Below are positions 1 to 8,933 of a stretch of 64,000 bases of DNA, piece by piece. The DNA is from Candidatus Woesearchaeota archaeon (lineage in GTDB: Archaea > Nanobdellota > Nanobdellia > Woesearchaeales > UBA10216). The DNA lies in the NCBI GenBank assembly GCA_016184345.1, contig JACPCV010000003.1:179147-243146 (forward strand). Reading direction: 5' to 3'. The notes under the pieces were generated by a model that saw only the letters and a program-made list of their open reading frames with translations, was not told the origin of the DNA and made no database searches. Numbering within the stretch: the first letter of the stretch is position 1; every line of letters begins with the position of its first letter. The position numbers and the translations under genes are program-made.

Positions 1-573
1 AAGTACCTGTCCATAATAAAGTCAGGGCTTACTGACATCGCAGACACAAGAGTCTCGTTTGCAGTCAGCAACTCCTGGATGGCCAGCGGCAACATAGACC
101 CTGCAACGGTAAAGCTCAACAGGCTGGAAGGAAACAACTGGAATCAGCTTCCGACAGTAAAGGTCGGCAGCGACAGCCAGTTTACAATGTACGAAGCAAC
201 CACGCCCGGCTTCTCAATATTCGCAATAGCAGGCGAGGCCAAGAAAGCAGCAGCAGTGCCAGCGCCTGTAAAAGCTCCTGAAGCGCAAGCACCGGAGCCA
301 ACAGCACAGCAGGCCGAAAGCACTGCCCAGCCCCAGGCAAACCTGGGAGCAATCACCGGCCAGGCAGTGGCAACCAACAGCGCTGGCGAGTCGCACCTCA
401 GCCCTGCTGCACTTTTGCTCGTGGCAGCACTTGCGGTTGTAATCGCTGTAGCCAGCATAAGGTTGGCTGGCCGCCAAAGAATTGGCAGTCAAAGAAAAAC
501 TTTGCGTTATTTGAAGAGGGGTTTAACGGTAAGGCCTTCGCAGCCCAAGAGATTAGGATATGTGCATAGCTGA
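1..573 (+). CDS. C-terminal part of a PGF-pre-PGF-like surface protein (5' end outside window)
   Basis: Frame open from base 1; YKYLSIIKSG...NIDPATVKLNRLEGNNWNQLPT...TPGFSIFAIAGE, then AITGQAV, TM segment and basic tail; close paralog of the C-terminus of the 5092-8736 ORF. Confidence 0.75.
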   Translation, partial: KYLSIIKSGLTDIADTRVSFAVSNSWMASGNIDPATVKLNRLEGNNWNQLPTVKVGSDSQFTMYEATTPGFSIFAIAGEAKKAAAVPAPVKAPEAQAPEPTAQQAESTAQPQANLGAITGQAVATNSAGESHLSPAALLLVAALAVVIAVASIRLAGRQRIGSQRKTLRYLKRGLTVRPSQPKRLGYVHS

Positions 574-647
574 CAAGGAAACTGGTGCAGTGCCGAAGGC
601 CTCACCAGACCACCAGCTCAAAAGCAGTTTTAAGCAGCGGGGGCAGC

Positions 648-3600
648 ATGAAAAATAAAACTAAACCTGAAATAAGAAAGATTACTTTTGCGGTAATTGA
701 ATCTTTCTTGATGGTTTTGAGCTTGTTCGCCTTTGCGCAGCCGGTTAGTGCTGCCCTGCCTGTTATCACGCCAATCAGCAACCAGACAGGAGTTCTAGGC
801 ACAGGGTTTGCCTTCACTGTCTCAGCAACCGATGCTGACGGGGATGCTTTGTCATTTTCTCTCGGAGCCAACGCACCTCCTGATGCTGTAATTGACCCGT
901 TAACCGGAGCTTTTTCCTGGACACCTGCGGCTCCCGGAACGTACATGTTTGATATCGTGGCAGCTGACGGCACAAACGCCCCAGCTTCAACAGGCCGTTT
1001 GATTGAGAACCGCAATCTCGGCTCTGATGGCAGATTCGGCAGTGCAGATGACAGCATAACAGGCGGCATGGCGACGTGGGCAGCAGTGAAGGCGCAGGTG
1101 CGCGACATTCTGGGCATTGCGCTTGACGATTTTGATGCTCTTGACCTGCCCATGGTGGCTGCTGACCAATACGGGAACTTCATCCCCGGGTCAAGCGGCT
1201 TCCCCCAGCTTGTGATGCCCGGCGCGGCAGCATCCGACCCTTCTGTCCTCGTTGAAGGCAACCCTTTGGCACCGATTGACGCTTCTGGAGCAATCCGCAC
1301 AGGCCACCCTGCCCTGGTTGACATAGCGCACACCGCCAACCCGCTTAGCAGCAGGGGAGCACCTCTGGCAGCCGACTCAGACAACGCGATAGGCCTGTCC
1401 GAGCCAGGCACCTATGACAACGAACTGCTCGATGTGCACTACATTGCAGGCGACCCAAGGGTTAATGAGAACATCGGCCTGATTTCAGTACACCACATGT
1501 TCCATTCAGAGCACAACCGCCTTGCTGAGTACATCAAGAAGGTCATAATCGAAGCCGGCGACCCGGCATTCCTAAGCCAGTGGCTGATGCCAGGCACTGC
1601 GCCTGCAGAGTTCCCGGCAACGCAAGCAGAGATAGATACACTCTCGTGGAACGGCGAACGGCTGTTTCAGGCAGCCAGGTTTGCCACAGAGATGCAATAT
1701 CAGCACCTTGTATTTGAGGAGTTTGCGCGCAAAATCCAGCCGCAGGTCAACGCTTTCTCCGGTTACCATACTGAAATTGACCCTGCAATTGTTGCAGAGT
1801 TTGCCCATACAGTCTACAGGTTCGGCCACACCATGCTGCTTGACGAGATTAGCCGCATAAGCGCCAACGGCACGCAAAACAACATTGACCTGATAAGCGC
1901 TTTTCTGAACCCGCTCGAGTTCGCAGCCAGCGGAGTTACGCCTGAACAGGCAGCAGGCGCTATTGCGCGCGGCACTACAAGCCAGGTCGGCAATGAGATT
2001 GACGAGTTTGTCACAGAAGCGCTGCGTAACAACCTGCTGGGCCTTCCGCTTGACCTCGCAGCGATTAACCTGGCGCGAGGCCGCGACACAGGCATTCCAT
2101 CGCTCAACGCAGCGCGCAGGCAGTTCTATGACGCTACTGGCGATGCTGCCTTAAAGCCCTATGAAAGCTGGACTGAATTCGGGCTTGCTATCAAGCATCC
2201 TGAATCGCTCATTAACTTTATAGCTGCTTATGGCACTCACCCAAGCATAGCCTTAGCTGCTACATTGGCAGACAAGCGCGCAGCAGCAGCCCTGCTCGTC
2301 CTTGGCGGTGCAGGCGCGCCTGCCGACAGAATTGACTTTCTTGACAGCACCGGAAGCTGGAGCAGCACTAACGGCGGCCTGCCGACAACCGGCGTTGATG
2401 ACGTTGACTTCTGGATAGGCGGCCTTGCTGAAAAGCAGATGCCGTTCGGCGGCTTTCTCGGCCCGACATTCAACTTCGTGTTTGAGATGCAGATGGAAAA
2501 ACTCCAGGACGGCGACCGCCTGTACTACCTGTCCCGCACCGCAGGGCTTAACTTCCTTACCCAGCTTGAGCAGAACTCGTTTGCAGAGCTGGCGATGCGC
2601 AACACAGACCTGAGGCACCCGCCTCATGATATTTTCTCCCATCCCGCATTTACAATCGAAGCCGGCACAATAAATCCTGCAGCAATGCCTCCTGACACAG
2701 TCATCATGCCTGACGGCACCATACGCTACATAGGCATTGAGCACATCGTCATGGGCGGCACGCCAAACAATGACAGGATGCGGTCCAGCGAGGGCGATGA
2801 CACGCTCTGGGGAGATGAGGGCAACGACCGGTTGGAGGGAGGTTCTGGCAACGATTTCATTGGAGGAGGTGCTGGCGACGACATTCTCACTGACATATTC
2901 GGAGACGACAATATCAAGGGAGATGAGGGCAACGACGTCATCAATGGCGGCTCAGGCATAGATCTCATCCTTGGCGGCTCTGGCAACGACTTCATAATTG
3001 GAGGCAGGGACCCTAAAGAAATCTTTGGCGGCACGGGAAACGACTTCATAATGGGCGGGGACTCCTCAGACGTAGTGTTTGGCAACGAGGGTGATGACTG
3101 GATTGAGGGCGGAGCCCAGGCCGATGCGCTCATGGGCGACAATGATAACCCGTTCGAGGACAGCGCCATACTAGGCAACGACGTCCTTATTGGCGGTGGC
3201 GGTGACGACGACTACCACGGCGAGTCAGGAGATGACATAATGCTCGCCGATCCGGGAATTGAGCGCAGCGAGGGCATGCTTGGCTTTGACTGGGTCATCT
3301 ACAAAAACGACCCCCAGCCGGCTGATGCTGACATGTTTTTCGTTGACCTGATGCCTCCTGCAGTAAATGCACTCCGCGACAGGTTCCAGATGGTAGAAGG
3401 TTTGTCAGGAGGGAAATTCAACGACATCCTGCGGGGCGACAACAGCGGCACTGCCGAGCTCACAGCCATAGACCCCGCTACCGGCCTGAACAATGCGCTC
3501 AACAGCGCCCAGCAGATTGCGCTGATTGACGGCCTGCAGGGCCTGCTTGGAGATGGAATAACATCATTCTCAGGCGGCAACATCCTTTTGGGCGGTGCGG

Positions 3601-5090
3601 GCAACGACACGATTGAAGGGAGGGGTGGCGACGACCTGATAGATGGTGATGCTTGGCTTAACGTGCGGCTAAGCGTGCGCGACCCAGCCAATCCAGATAT
3701 CGAGGTTATGAGCGCAGACAGCATGACCAAGCTGCAGGCAGCCATGCTTTCCGGTTCTATAAATCCAGGCCAGATCAGGATTGTCCGCGAGATACTGGTG
3801 GCAGCTCCTGGCACAAGCGACAATGATACGGCTGTGTTCTCGGGCTTACGCGCTTTCTACACCATCAGTCCCCCTGACGCCTTTGGAAGAATAACAGTAG
3901 CTGACAACAGGATAATCAACGACAACAGCGGCGGCAACCGCGGCGCAACCGACGGCATAGACACGCTTCGCAACATCGAGCGGCTGCAGTTTTCTGATCA
4001 AGTTGTTATTCTGGCGCCAGGCTCCAATGCTGTATCAGCTCCATCCCTCACTGGTAACGTGCCGGCTCCGGAACCGGATAGCCTGCCTGACGGCAGGGGT
4101 TTTGACATCATCAAGTCAGACCTGCAGTTCATCCTGGACCAGATTAAGATAGCAGAAGCGCACTCAGCAGGAACGCCGCTTTCAAGCCTTATCCCAAAAA
4201 ATCTCCTGCCTTGGGGGCTTCGTACAGTAGACGGCTCTTTCAACAACCTTGTAGACAGTCAGTACAGCTACGGCACAGCGGACAGGACTTTCCCACGCCT
4301 CACCAAGCCAGAATTCAGCCAGGCAGAGAACGTGGCATTCGACCTGGACGGGCCCGGGCCGCTTGCAGTGGGCGACCCAACATCCTACGCGCAAACCAGA
4401 GGCTTCGTTTTTGACTCCAGGCCGCGCATCATAAGCAACCTTATCGTTGACCAGACCTTTAACAACCCTGCGGCAGTGGCTGCTGCCGGCCCAGGCGCAG
4501 CGCCAGACCCGAATACAGGCACCAATACACTGTTTATCCCGAACATTGCTCCGGATGCGGGGTTGTCCGCGCCGTTCAATGGGTGGTTTATCTTTTTCGG
4601 CCAGTTCTTTGACCACGGCCTTGACTTGGTCAACAAGGGAGGCAGCGGCACAGTATTCATGCCTTTGCAGCCTGATGACCCGCTTTTCAACCCGGCCAGT
4701 CCTCAAACCAACTTCATGGTTTTGACCAGAGCTACCAACCAGCCAGGCAGCGATGGCATATTGGGAACTGCAGATGATGTTCATGAGCATGTCAACCAGA
4801 TATCGCCCTTTGTCGATCAGAGCCAGACATACGCCTCGCACCCATCCAACCAGGTTTTCCTGCGCGCATATAACGGCTTCAAAGCCAGCAACACATCGGC
4901 AGCTGTTTCGGTAACTATTGTAGTTGATGCAGCCCCTGCCATCTGCAGGACAGGCGCTGACACAACAGGGGATGGTGCAATAAGCACTCAGGAGATTCTC
5001 GCGTATGTAAGCAGCTGGAACCAGGGTCTTGTGACAAACGCAGATGTGCAGAGCGCGATAGACCTTTGGAACTCAGGGGTTGGGTGTTAA
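648..5090 (+). CDS. Secreted animal-type heme peroxidase with RTX repeats, Ig-like N-terminus and dockerin-like C-terminus; peroxidase halves in permuted order
   Basis: Signal peptide-like MKNKTKPEIRK...; GDPRVNENIGLISVHHMFHSEHNRLAEY, TVYRFGHTML (peroxidase second half); GGxGxDxx nonapeptides; then RIISNLIVDQT...FFGQFFDHGLDL...VDQSQTY (first half) near the C-terminus; GADTTGDGAISTQEILAYVSSW dockerin-like. ATG at 648 preferred over track start 585. Confidence 0.9.
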   Translation: MKNKTKPEIRKITFAVIESFLMVLSLFAFAQPVSAALPVITPISNQTGVLGTGFAFTVSATDADGDALSFSLGANAPPDAVIDPLTGAFSWTPAAPGTYMFDIVAADGTNAPASTGRLIENRNLGSDGRFGSADDSITGGMATWAAVKAQVRDILGIALDDFDALDLPMVAADQYGNFIPGSSGFPQLVMPGAAASDPSVLVEGNPLAPIDASGAIRTGHPALVDIAHTANPLSSRGAPLAADSDNAIGLSEPGTYDNELLDVHYIAGDPRVNENIGLISVHHMFHSEHNRLAEYIKKVIIEAGDPAFLSQWLMPGTAPAEFPATQAEIDTLSWNGERLFQAARFATEMQYQHLVFEEFARKIQPQVNAFSGYHTEIDPAIVAEFAHTVYRFGHTMLLDEISRISANGTQNNIDLISAFLNPLEFAASGVTPEQAAGAIARGTTSQVGNEIDEFVTEALRNNLLGLPLDLAAINLARGRDTGIPSLNAARRQFYDATGDAALKPYESWTEFGLAIKHPESLINFIAAYGTHPSIALAATLADKRAAAALLVLGGAGAPADRIDFLDSTGSWSSTNGGLPTTGVDDVDFWIGGLAEKQMPFGGFLGPTFNFVFEMQMEKLQDGDRLYYLSRTAGLNFLTQLEQNSFAELAMRNTDLRHPPHDIFSHPAFTIEAGTINPAAMPPDTVIMPDGTIRYIGIEHIVMGGTPNNDRMRSSEGDDTLWGDEGNDRLEGGSGNDFIGGGAGDDILTDIFGDDNIKGDEGNDVINGGSGIDLILGGSGNDFIIGGRDPKEIFGGTGNDFIMGGDSSDVVFGNEGDDWIEGGAQADALMGDNDNPFEDSAILGNDVLIGGGGDDDYHGESGDDIMLADPGIERSEGMLGFDWVIYKNDPQPADADMFFVDLMPPAVNALRDRFQMVEGLSGGKFNDILRGDNSGTAELTAIDPATGLNNALNSAQQIALIDGLQGLLGDGITSFSGGNILLGGAGNDTIEGRGGDDLIDGDAWLNVRLSVRDPANPDIEVMSADSMTKLQAAMLSGSINPGQIRIVREILVAAPGTSDNDTAVFSGLRAFYTISPPDAFGRITVADNRIINDNSGGNRGATDGIDTLRNIERLQFSDQVVILAPGSNAVSAPSLTGNVPAPEPDSLPDGRGFDIIKSDLQFILDQIKIAEAHSAGTPLSSLIPKNLLPWGLRTVDGSFNNLVDSQYSYGTADRTFPRLTKPEFSQAENVAFDLDGPGPLAVGDPTSYAQTRGFVFDSRPRIISNLIVDQTFNNPAAVAAAGPGAAPDPNTGTNTLFIPNIAPDAGLSAPFNGWFIFFGQFFDHGLDLVNKGGSGTVFMPLQPDDPLFNPASPQTNFMVLTRATNQPGSDGILGTADDVHEHVNQISPFVDQSQTYASHPSNQVFLRAYNGFKASNTSAAVSVTIVVDAAPAICRTGADTTGDGAISTQEILAYVSSWNQGLVTNADVQSAIDLWNSGVGC
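2740..3660 (+). repeat. RTX-type (hemolysin-type) calcium-binding nonapeptide repeats within the peroxidase gene
   Basis: Repeated GGSGNDFIGGGAGDDIL-like nonapeptides in translation. Confidence 0.85.
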
Positions 5091-5091
5091 C

Positions 5092-8000
5092 ATGAAAACG
5101 AAAAAACATAAGCAGGAAAGAGGGAAATTGAATTCAGGGCTAATCCTAATTGGCATTCTCGTCCTTATGCTTGGCCTGAATAGCCTGAATATTCATACAG
5201 CCGCAGCTGTTACAGAGAGCAAAACATTCTACTTCCACAGTCAGCCCGCCCAGCTTGCGGGCAGCCACATCCTCAGCACCACAGCCCCAACCATTGCAAA
5301 TTTGCAAGTAACTTCAATAACCAGCATCAGTTCGCCAAGCTTCAGGCACTTCCATCCCGGCACAGCCAATGTTCAGGAAACCTTTGCCCAGGAGCCAGCC
5401 CACGCCCTCCCTGTTGATTCATCCTCATGGATTACAGACACACCACTAAACGGCACTTTCCAGGCAGGAAGCTGGAGGTTTGTGGTGCATAAAATTGACA
5501 ACATAGGAGGTGAGTTCTCAAAGCCGCATTTCAATGTCTACTCAAGCCCCAGCAACACCTCCCTCGCCAATGCCGTCTTCCTTTTTGATGTCGAAGGCCC
5601 TGACTGGTGGAACAACCAGGACGAGCAGGTTAGCTTTGCCACGCCACAGCTTGGCAGCTTCACATTCAACGGCGAATACCTTGTAGTTCAGCTGTTTGAC
5701 CACTGCATAGCCGACTGCAACGGCGGAAAAACACTGACAGTGCTTGAGGACGGCCTTACAGCGGCAACCCAAACGCGCGTAGAAGCTACGCTATTTACTC
5801 AAGCAGAGCCGCCAGACACTGTTCCTCCTGTTATTGCTGTTCTCGGATTGAATCCTGCCAGTGTTGTGCAGAACACTGCTTACGCTGATGCCGGCGCTAC
5901 CGCGCTTGATGGCGTTGATGGCGATGTTACAAGCAGAATAGTTGTTACCGGGCTTCCGCTTGACACAGCAACCATTGGCACAAAAATTGTCACCTATAAC
6001 GTTTCAGACCTGTCAGGAAACAACGCATCTGCACAAAGAACTGTGGAAGTTGTCCCAGACACTGTCAAGCCTGTCATAACTATTCTGGGGAGCAGCCCTG
6101 CCACGGTAGAGTTTGGCACAGCCTATTCTGATGCAGGTGCAACCGCTTCTGACAATGTCGATGGCGACCTGACAGCTTCCATTGTGGTGACAGGCACAGT
6201 AAACACCTCAGCGCTTGGAGCTTACAGCGTTAACTACACTGTTACAGACTCTTCAGGCAATACTGCTTCAGCAGCGAGGATAGTGAATGTTGTTGACACA
6301 ACCAGGCCAGTGTTAACAGTTCTTGGTGTGAATCCTGTTAGTGTGAATGTGGGCGAGGCATACGCGGATGCCGGTGCTACTGCTTCTGATAATGTGGACG
6401 GAACAATTGCTGTTGTGGCAGATGGCCTTCCGATAAGTACAGAAGCTGCAGGAACTTTCACAGTTATGTACACTGCAACTGACTCGTCAGGCAACACAGC
6501 AACTGCTTCACGGACTGTGAACGTAATTGCTCCCGATACTACTCCTCCTGTGATAACAATTCTTGGAGAAAATCCTGTAACCATCCCGCACAGCTTAACC
6601 TACACCGATGCTGGCGCTACTGCCACTGACGCCGTTGATGGAGCTGTTGCTGTAACAGCCGCAGGAGCGGTCAATACTGCAGCTGTAGGCGCTTATACAA
6701 TCACATACACGGCAACTGATGCTGCTGGCAACACCGCAACAGCAGAAAGAGCTGTTAACGTTATAGCGCTATCCTCCGCATCAACAGTAACGAGGAGCTT
6801 CTCCACACCAACGCCAGATGCCTGCTCAGACCTTACTGTTACATTGACGGTTAGCGTCACAGGAGCTGATTCATTCTACGTGATAGACGAGCAGCTCCCT
6901 GATGGCTGGGCGGTCGTAAACCCAGGGACAGGAAACACGCAGCAGGCAGGTCACATCAAGTGGGCGGTAATAAGCGGAGCCATCAGCACCACGCACCAGT
7001 ATTCGGTCGCGGTGCCGTGCTCTGCCTCAGGGCCTTTCCAATTCTCAGGAGAGTATGGCTTCAACGACTTGGTAATGCACCAAATAGCAGGCCAGGGCAG
7101 AATGGATGTCACGCCAGCCGATACTGCTGCTCCCGTCATAACCGTAACTGGAGAAAACCCTGCAGACGTCGCACGCGATTCGGTTTACACCGATGCTGGC
7201 GCTACCGCGCTTGATGATGTTGATGGCCCTGTGCCTGTAACAACAAGCGGCGCTGTTGATACAGCAACCATTGGGACATACACAATCACTTACACGGCAA
7301 CAGATGCTGCTGGCAACACCGCAACAGCATCAAGAACAGTAATTGTTTCGCCACGCTTAAGCACAGTAAGCATAACACCTGCAGCAGCAACCGTAATGGT
7401 TGGAAGCACGCAGGAACTGACAGCGCTGGCCTTTGACGAAAGAGGAACAGCCATTGCGCTGCAGCCGGCAATGCTCTGGCAGTCAAGCAATGTTTCAGTT
7501 GCAGCAGTCAGCGCAGAAGGCGTAGTAACGGCACTGGCCCCAGGAATAGCAGCAATTACCGCTTCAGCAACAAAAGGCACAACAACCGCAGCAAACACCT
7601 CTACAATAACAGTAATGCCTGTTCCTGTCCTGACAGTAGTTGGTGTCACGCCTGTAGCTGCTACGCTTACAACCGGGCAGACCATGCAGTTGAACGCTCC
7701 GCCATTGGACCAGAATGGCGCAGCTTTTGCGGGTGCAACAGTGAATTGGTCTAGCAGCAATTCTGCCATTGCAGCAGTAGACAACGCTACAGGGCTTGTT
7801 ACAGCAGCAGGTGCAGGCACTGCAACCATAACTGCCAGTGCTGCAAGCGGCAACATAATTGTACTTGGAACCTCAGCAATAACAGTCAACGCGCCACCCG
7901 CGCCTGCGTCATCAGCAGGCGGTGGGGGCGGAAGCTCAGGAGGTGGAGGCGGCACTGGCAGCGGTGTGACTGGACAAGGTGGTGGCAGCTCTGCAAACTC

Positions 8001-8736
8001 GGAAAGCAGCCCGCTGCAGTCAGTGCTCCCTGGCGGTGAAGGAAAGTTCAGCTTCCAGAAGTTCAGCACCATAGCAGTCTATCAGATAGAGGCAAAGTTG
8101 GCTGGAGCAGCATCAAATCCGGCCATCACAGTTAGCGAGGCGCAGCTGGCAAGCAATGTGCCGCAGCCTTCAACTGCTGCAACAGGCAAAGGCAAGGTAT
8201 ACAAGTACCTGTCCATAGTAAAGTCAGGCATTGGAGATGTTTCCGAAGCAACAGTGTCATTCACTGTAAGCGCAGCATGGCTCAGCGAGAACAACATAGA
8301 CCCTGCAACGGTAAAGCTCAGCCGGCTTGTTGCAGGCCAATGGAACACGCTTCCTACAAAAATGATAGGAAGCGACGGCCAGTTTTACAGGTACGATGCT
8401 GTAACTCCCGGCTTCTCAATATTCGCGATTAGCGGAGAGCCCAAGCAGCCTGCTGTAACAGCAGCCCTTGCAGCACAAAATCCTGAAGCGCCTGCGCCAA
8501 AGGCTGTGCCACAGGCCGAGAGTAAAGTCCAGCCTCAGGCAAGCATGGCTGCAATCACCGGACAAGCAGTTACCACAGGCACAGGGCAGCCCAACCCGGG
8601 AGTTGGCGCTGTTATCATCGCAGCATCAGTTGCCGCAGCACTTATCGGAGCGGCGGTATGGCGTTTCAGGCGGGCAGGACTTCGCAGCCACAGGGCACTG
8701 TTCATAAGCGGTGGGAGGGTTTTGAGGCTAAAATGA
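5092..8736 (+). CDS. Large surface protein: five DUF5011/HYR-like Ig repeats, Big_2-like repeats, PGF-pre-PGF-like domain, C-terminal TM
   Basis: DTTPPVITILGENPV..YTDAGATATDAVDG...YTATDAAGNTATA repeats; SVSITPAAATVMVGSTQEL / LTTGQTMQL; G/S-rich linker; AITGQAV + TM + basic tail; ATG 2 nt after the peroxidase stop. Confidence 0.85.
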   Translation: MKTKKHKQERGKLNSGLILIGILVLMLGLNSLNIHTAAAVTESKTFYFHSQPAQLAGSHILSTTAPTIANLQVTSITSISSPSFRHFHPGTANVQETFAQEPAHALPVDSSSWITDTPLNGTFQAGSWRFVVHKIDNIGGEFSKPHFNVYSSPSNTSLANAVFLFDVEGPDWWNNQDEQVSFATPQLGSFTFNGEYLVVQLFDHCIADCNGGKTLTVLEDGLTAATQTRVEATLFTQAEPPDTVPPVIAVLGLNPASVVQNTAYADAGATALDGVDGDVTSRIVVTGLPLDTATIGTKIVTYNVSDLSGNNASAQRTVEVVPDTVKPVITILGSSPATVEFGTAYSDAGATASDNVDGDLTASIVVTGTVNTSALGAYSVNYTVTDSSGNTASAARIVNVVDTTRPVLTVLGVNPVSVNVGEAYADAGATASDNVDGTIAVVADGLPISTEAAGTFTVMYTATDSSGNTATASRTVNVIAPDTTPPVITILGENPVTIPHSLTYTDAGATATDAVDGAVAVTAAGAVNTAAVGAYTITYTATDAAGNTATAERAVNVIALSSASTVTRSFSTPTPDACSDLTVTLTVSVTGADSFYVIDEQLPDGWAVVNPGTGNTQQAGHIKWAVISGAISTTHQYSVAVPCSASGPFQFSGEYGFNDLVMHQIAGQGRMDVTPADTAAPVITVTGENPADVARDSVYTDAGATALDDVDGPVPVTTSGAVDTATIGTYTITYTATDAAGNTATASRTVIVSPRLSTVSITPAAATVMVGSTQELTALAFDERGTAIALQPAMLWQSSNVSVAAVSAEGVVTALAPGIAAITASATKGTTTAANTSTITVMPVPVLTVVGVTPVAATLTTGQTMQLNAPPLDQNGAAFAGATVNWSSSNSAIAAVDNATGLVTAAGAGTATITASAASGNIIVLGTSAITVNAPPAPASSAGGGGGSSGGGGGTGSGVTGQGGGSSANSESSPLQSVLPGGEGKFSFQKFSTIAVYQIEAKLAGAASNPAITVSEAQLASNVPQPSTAATGKGKVYKYLSIVKSGIGDVSEATVSFTVSAAWLSENNIDPATVKLSRLVAGQWNTLPTKMIGSDGQFYRYDAVTPGFSIFAISGEPKQPAVTAALAAQNPEAPAPKAVPQAESKVQPQASMAAITGQAVTTGTGQPNPGVGAVIIAASVAAALIGAAVWRFRRAGLRSHRALFISGGRVLRLK

Positions 8737-8742
8737 GGGGGA

Positions 8743-8886
8743 TTGATTTGGGTGTTTTGCCCTGACTGTGGTTCAGTGCTTTTTCCAAGGCGCCGCAAGG
8801 AAACCGGTAGGAACATTGTCGTTGAGTGCAGCTGCGGCTATTTCAACCTCAACGCTGAGAATGTAAGGTTTGCCGAAACTGTATAA
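8743..8886 (+). CDS. Small zinc-ribbon protein resembling the RPB9/TFS N-terminal ribbon (TTG start)
   Basis: Not in ORF track; read as (M)IWVFCPDCGSVLFPRRKETGRNIVVECSCGYFNLNAENVRFAETV*; CPDC...CSC ribbon. Confidence 0.6.
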   Translation: MIWVFCPDCGSVLFPRRRKETGRNIVVECSCGYFNLNAENVRFAETV

Positions 8887-8897
8887 AAGCACGAAAA

Positions 8898-8910
8898 ACA
8901 ATTTAAATAG
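8898..8910 (+). promoter_or_regulatory. Putative TATA box for smc
   Basis: caatttaaatagc about 25-35 nt upstream of the smc ATG. Confidence 0.45.
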
Positions 8911-8933
8911 CCCTTTACAGGGTTTCCTTTGTT

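Noticed and set aside
2726-3178. 150-aa minus-strand Pro/Ser-rich ORF
   Set aside because: Antisense of RTX repeats
5810-7360. Regular repeats as a possible CRISPR or DNA-level satellite
   Set aside because: Repeats are in frame, protein-level and degenerate (Ig domains); no CRISPR array seen in the window
7290-8072. 260-aa minus-strand ORF
   Set aside because: Antisense to the low-complexity surface protein; composition artefact of a high-GC third position
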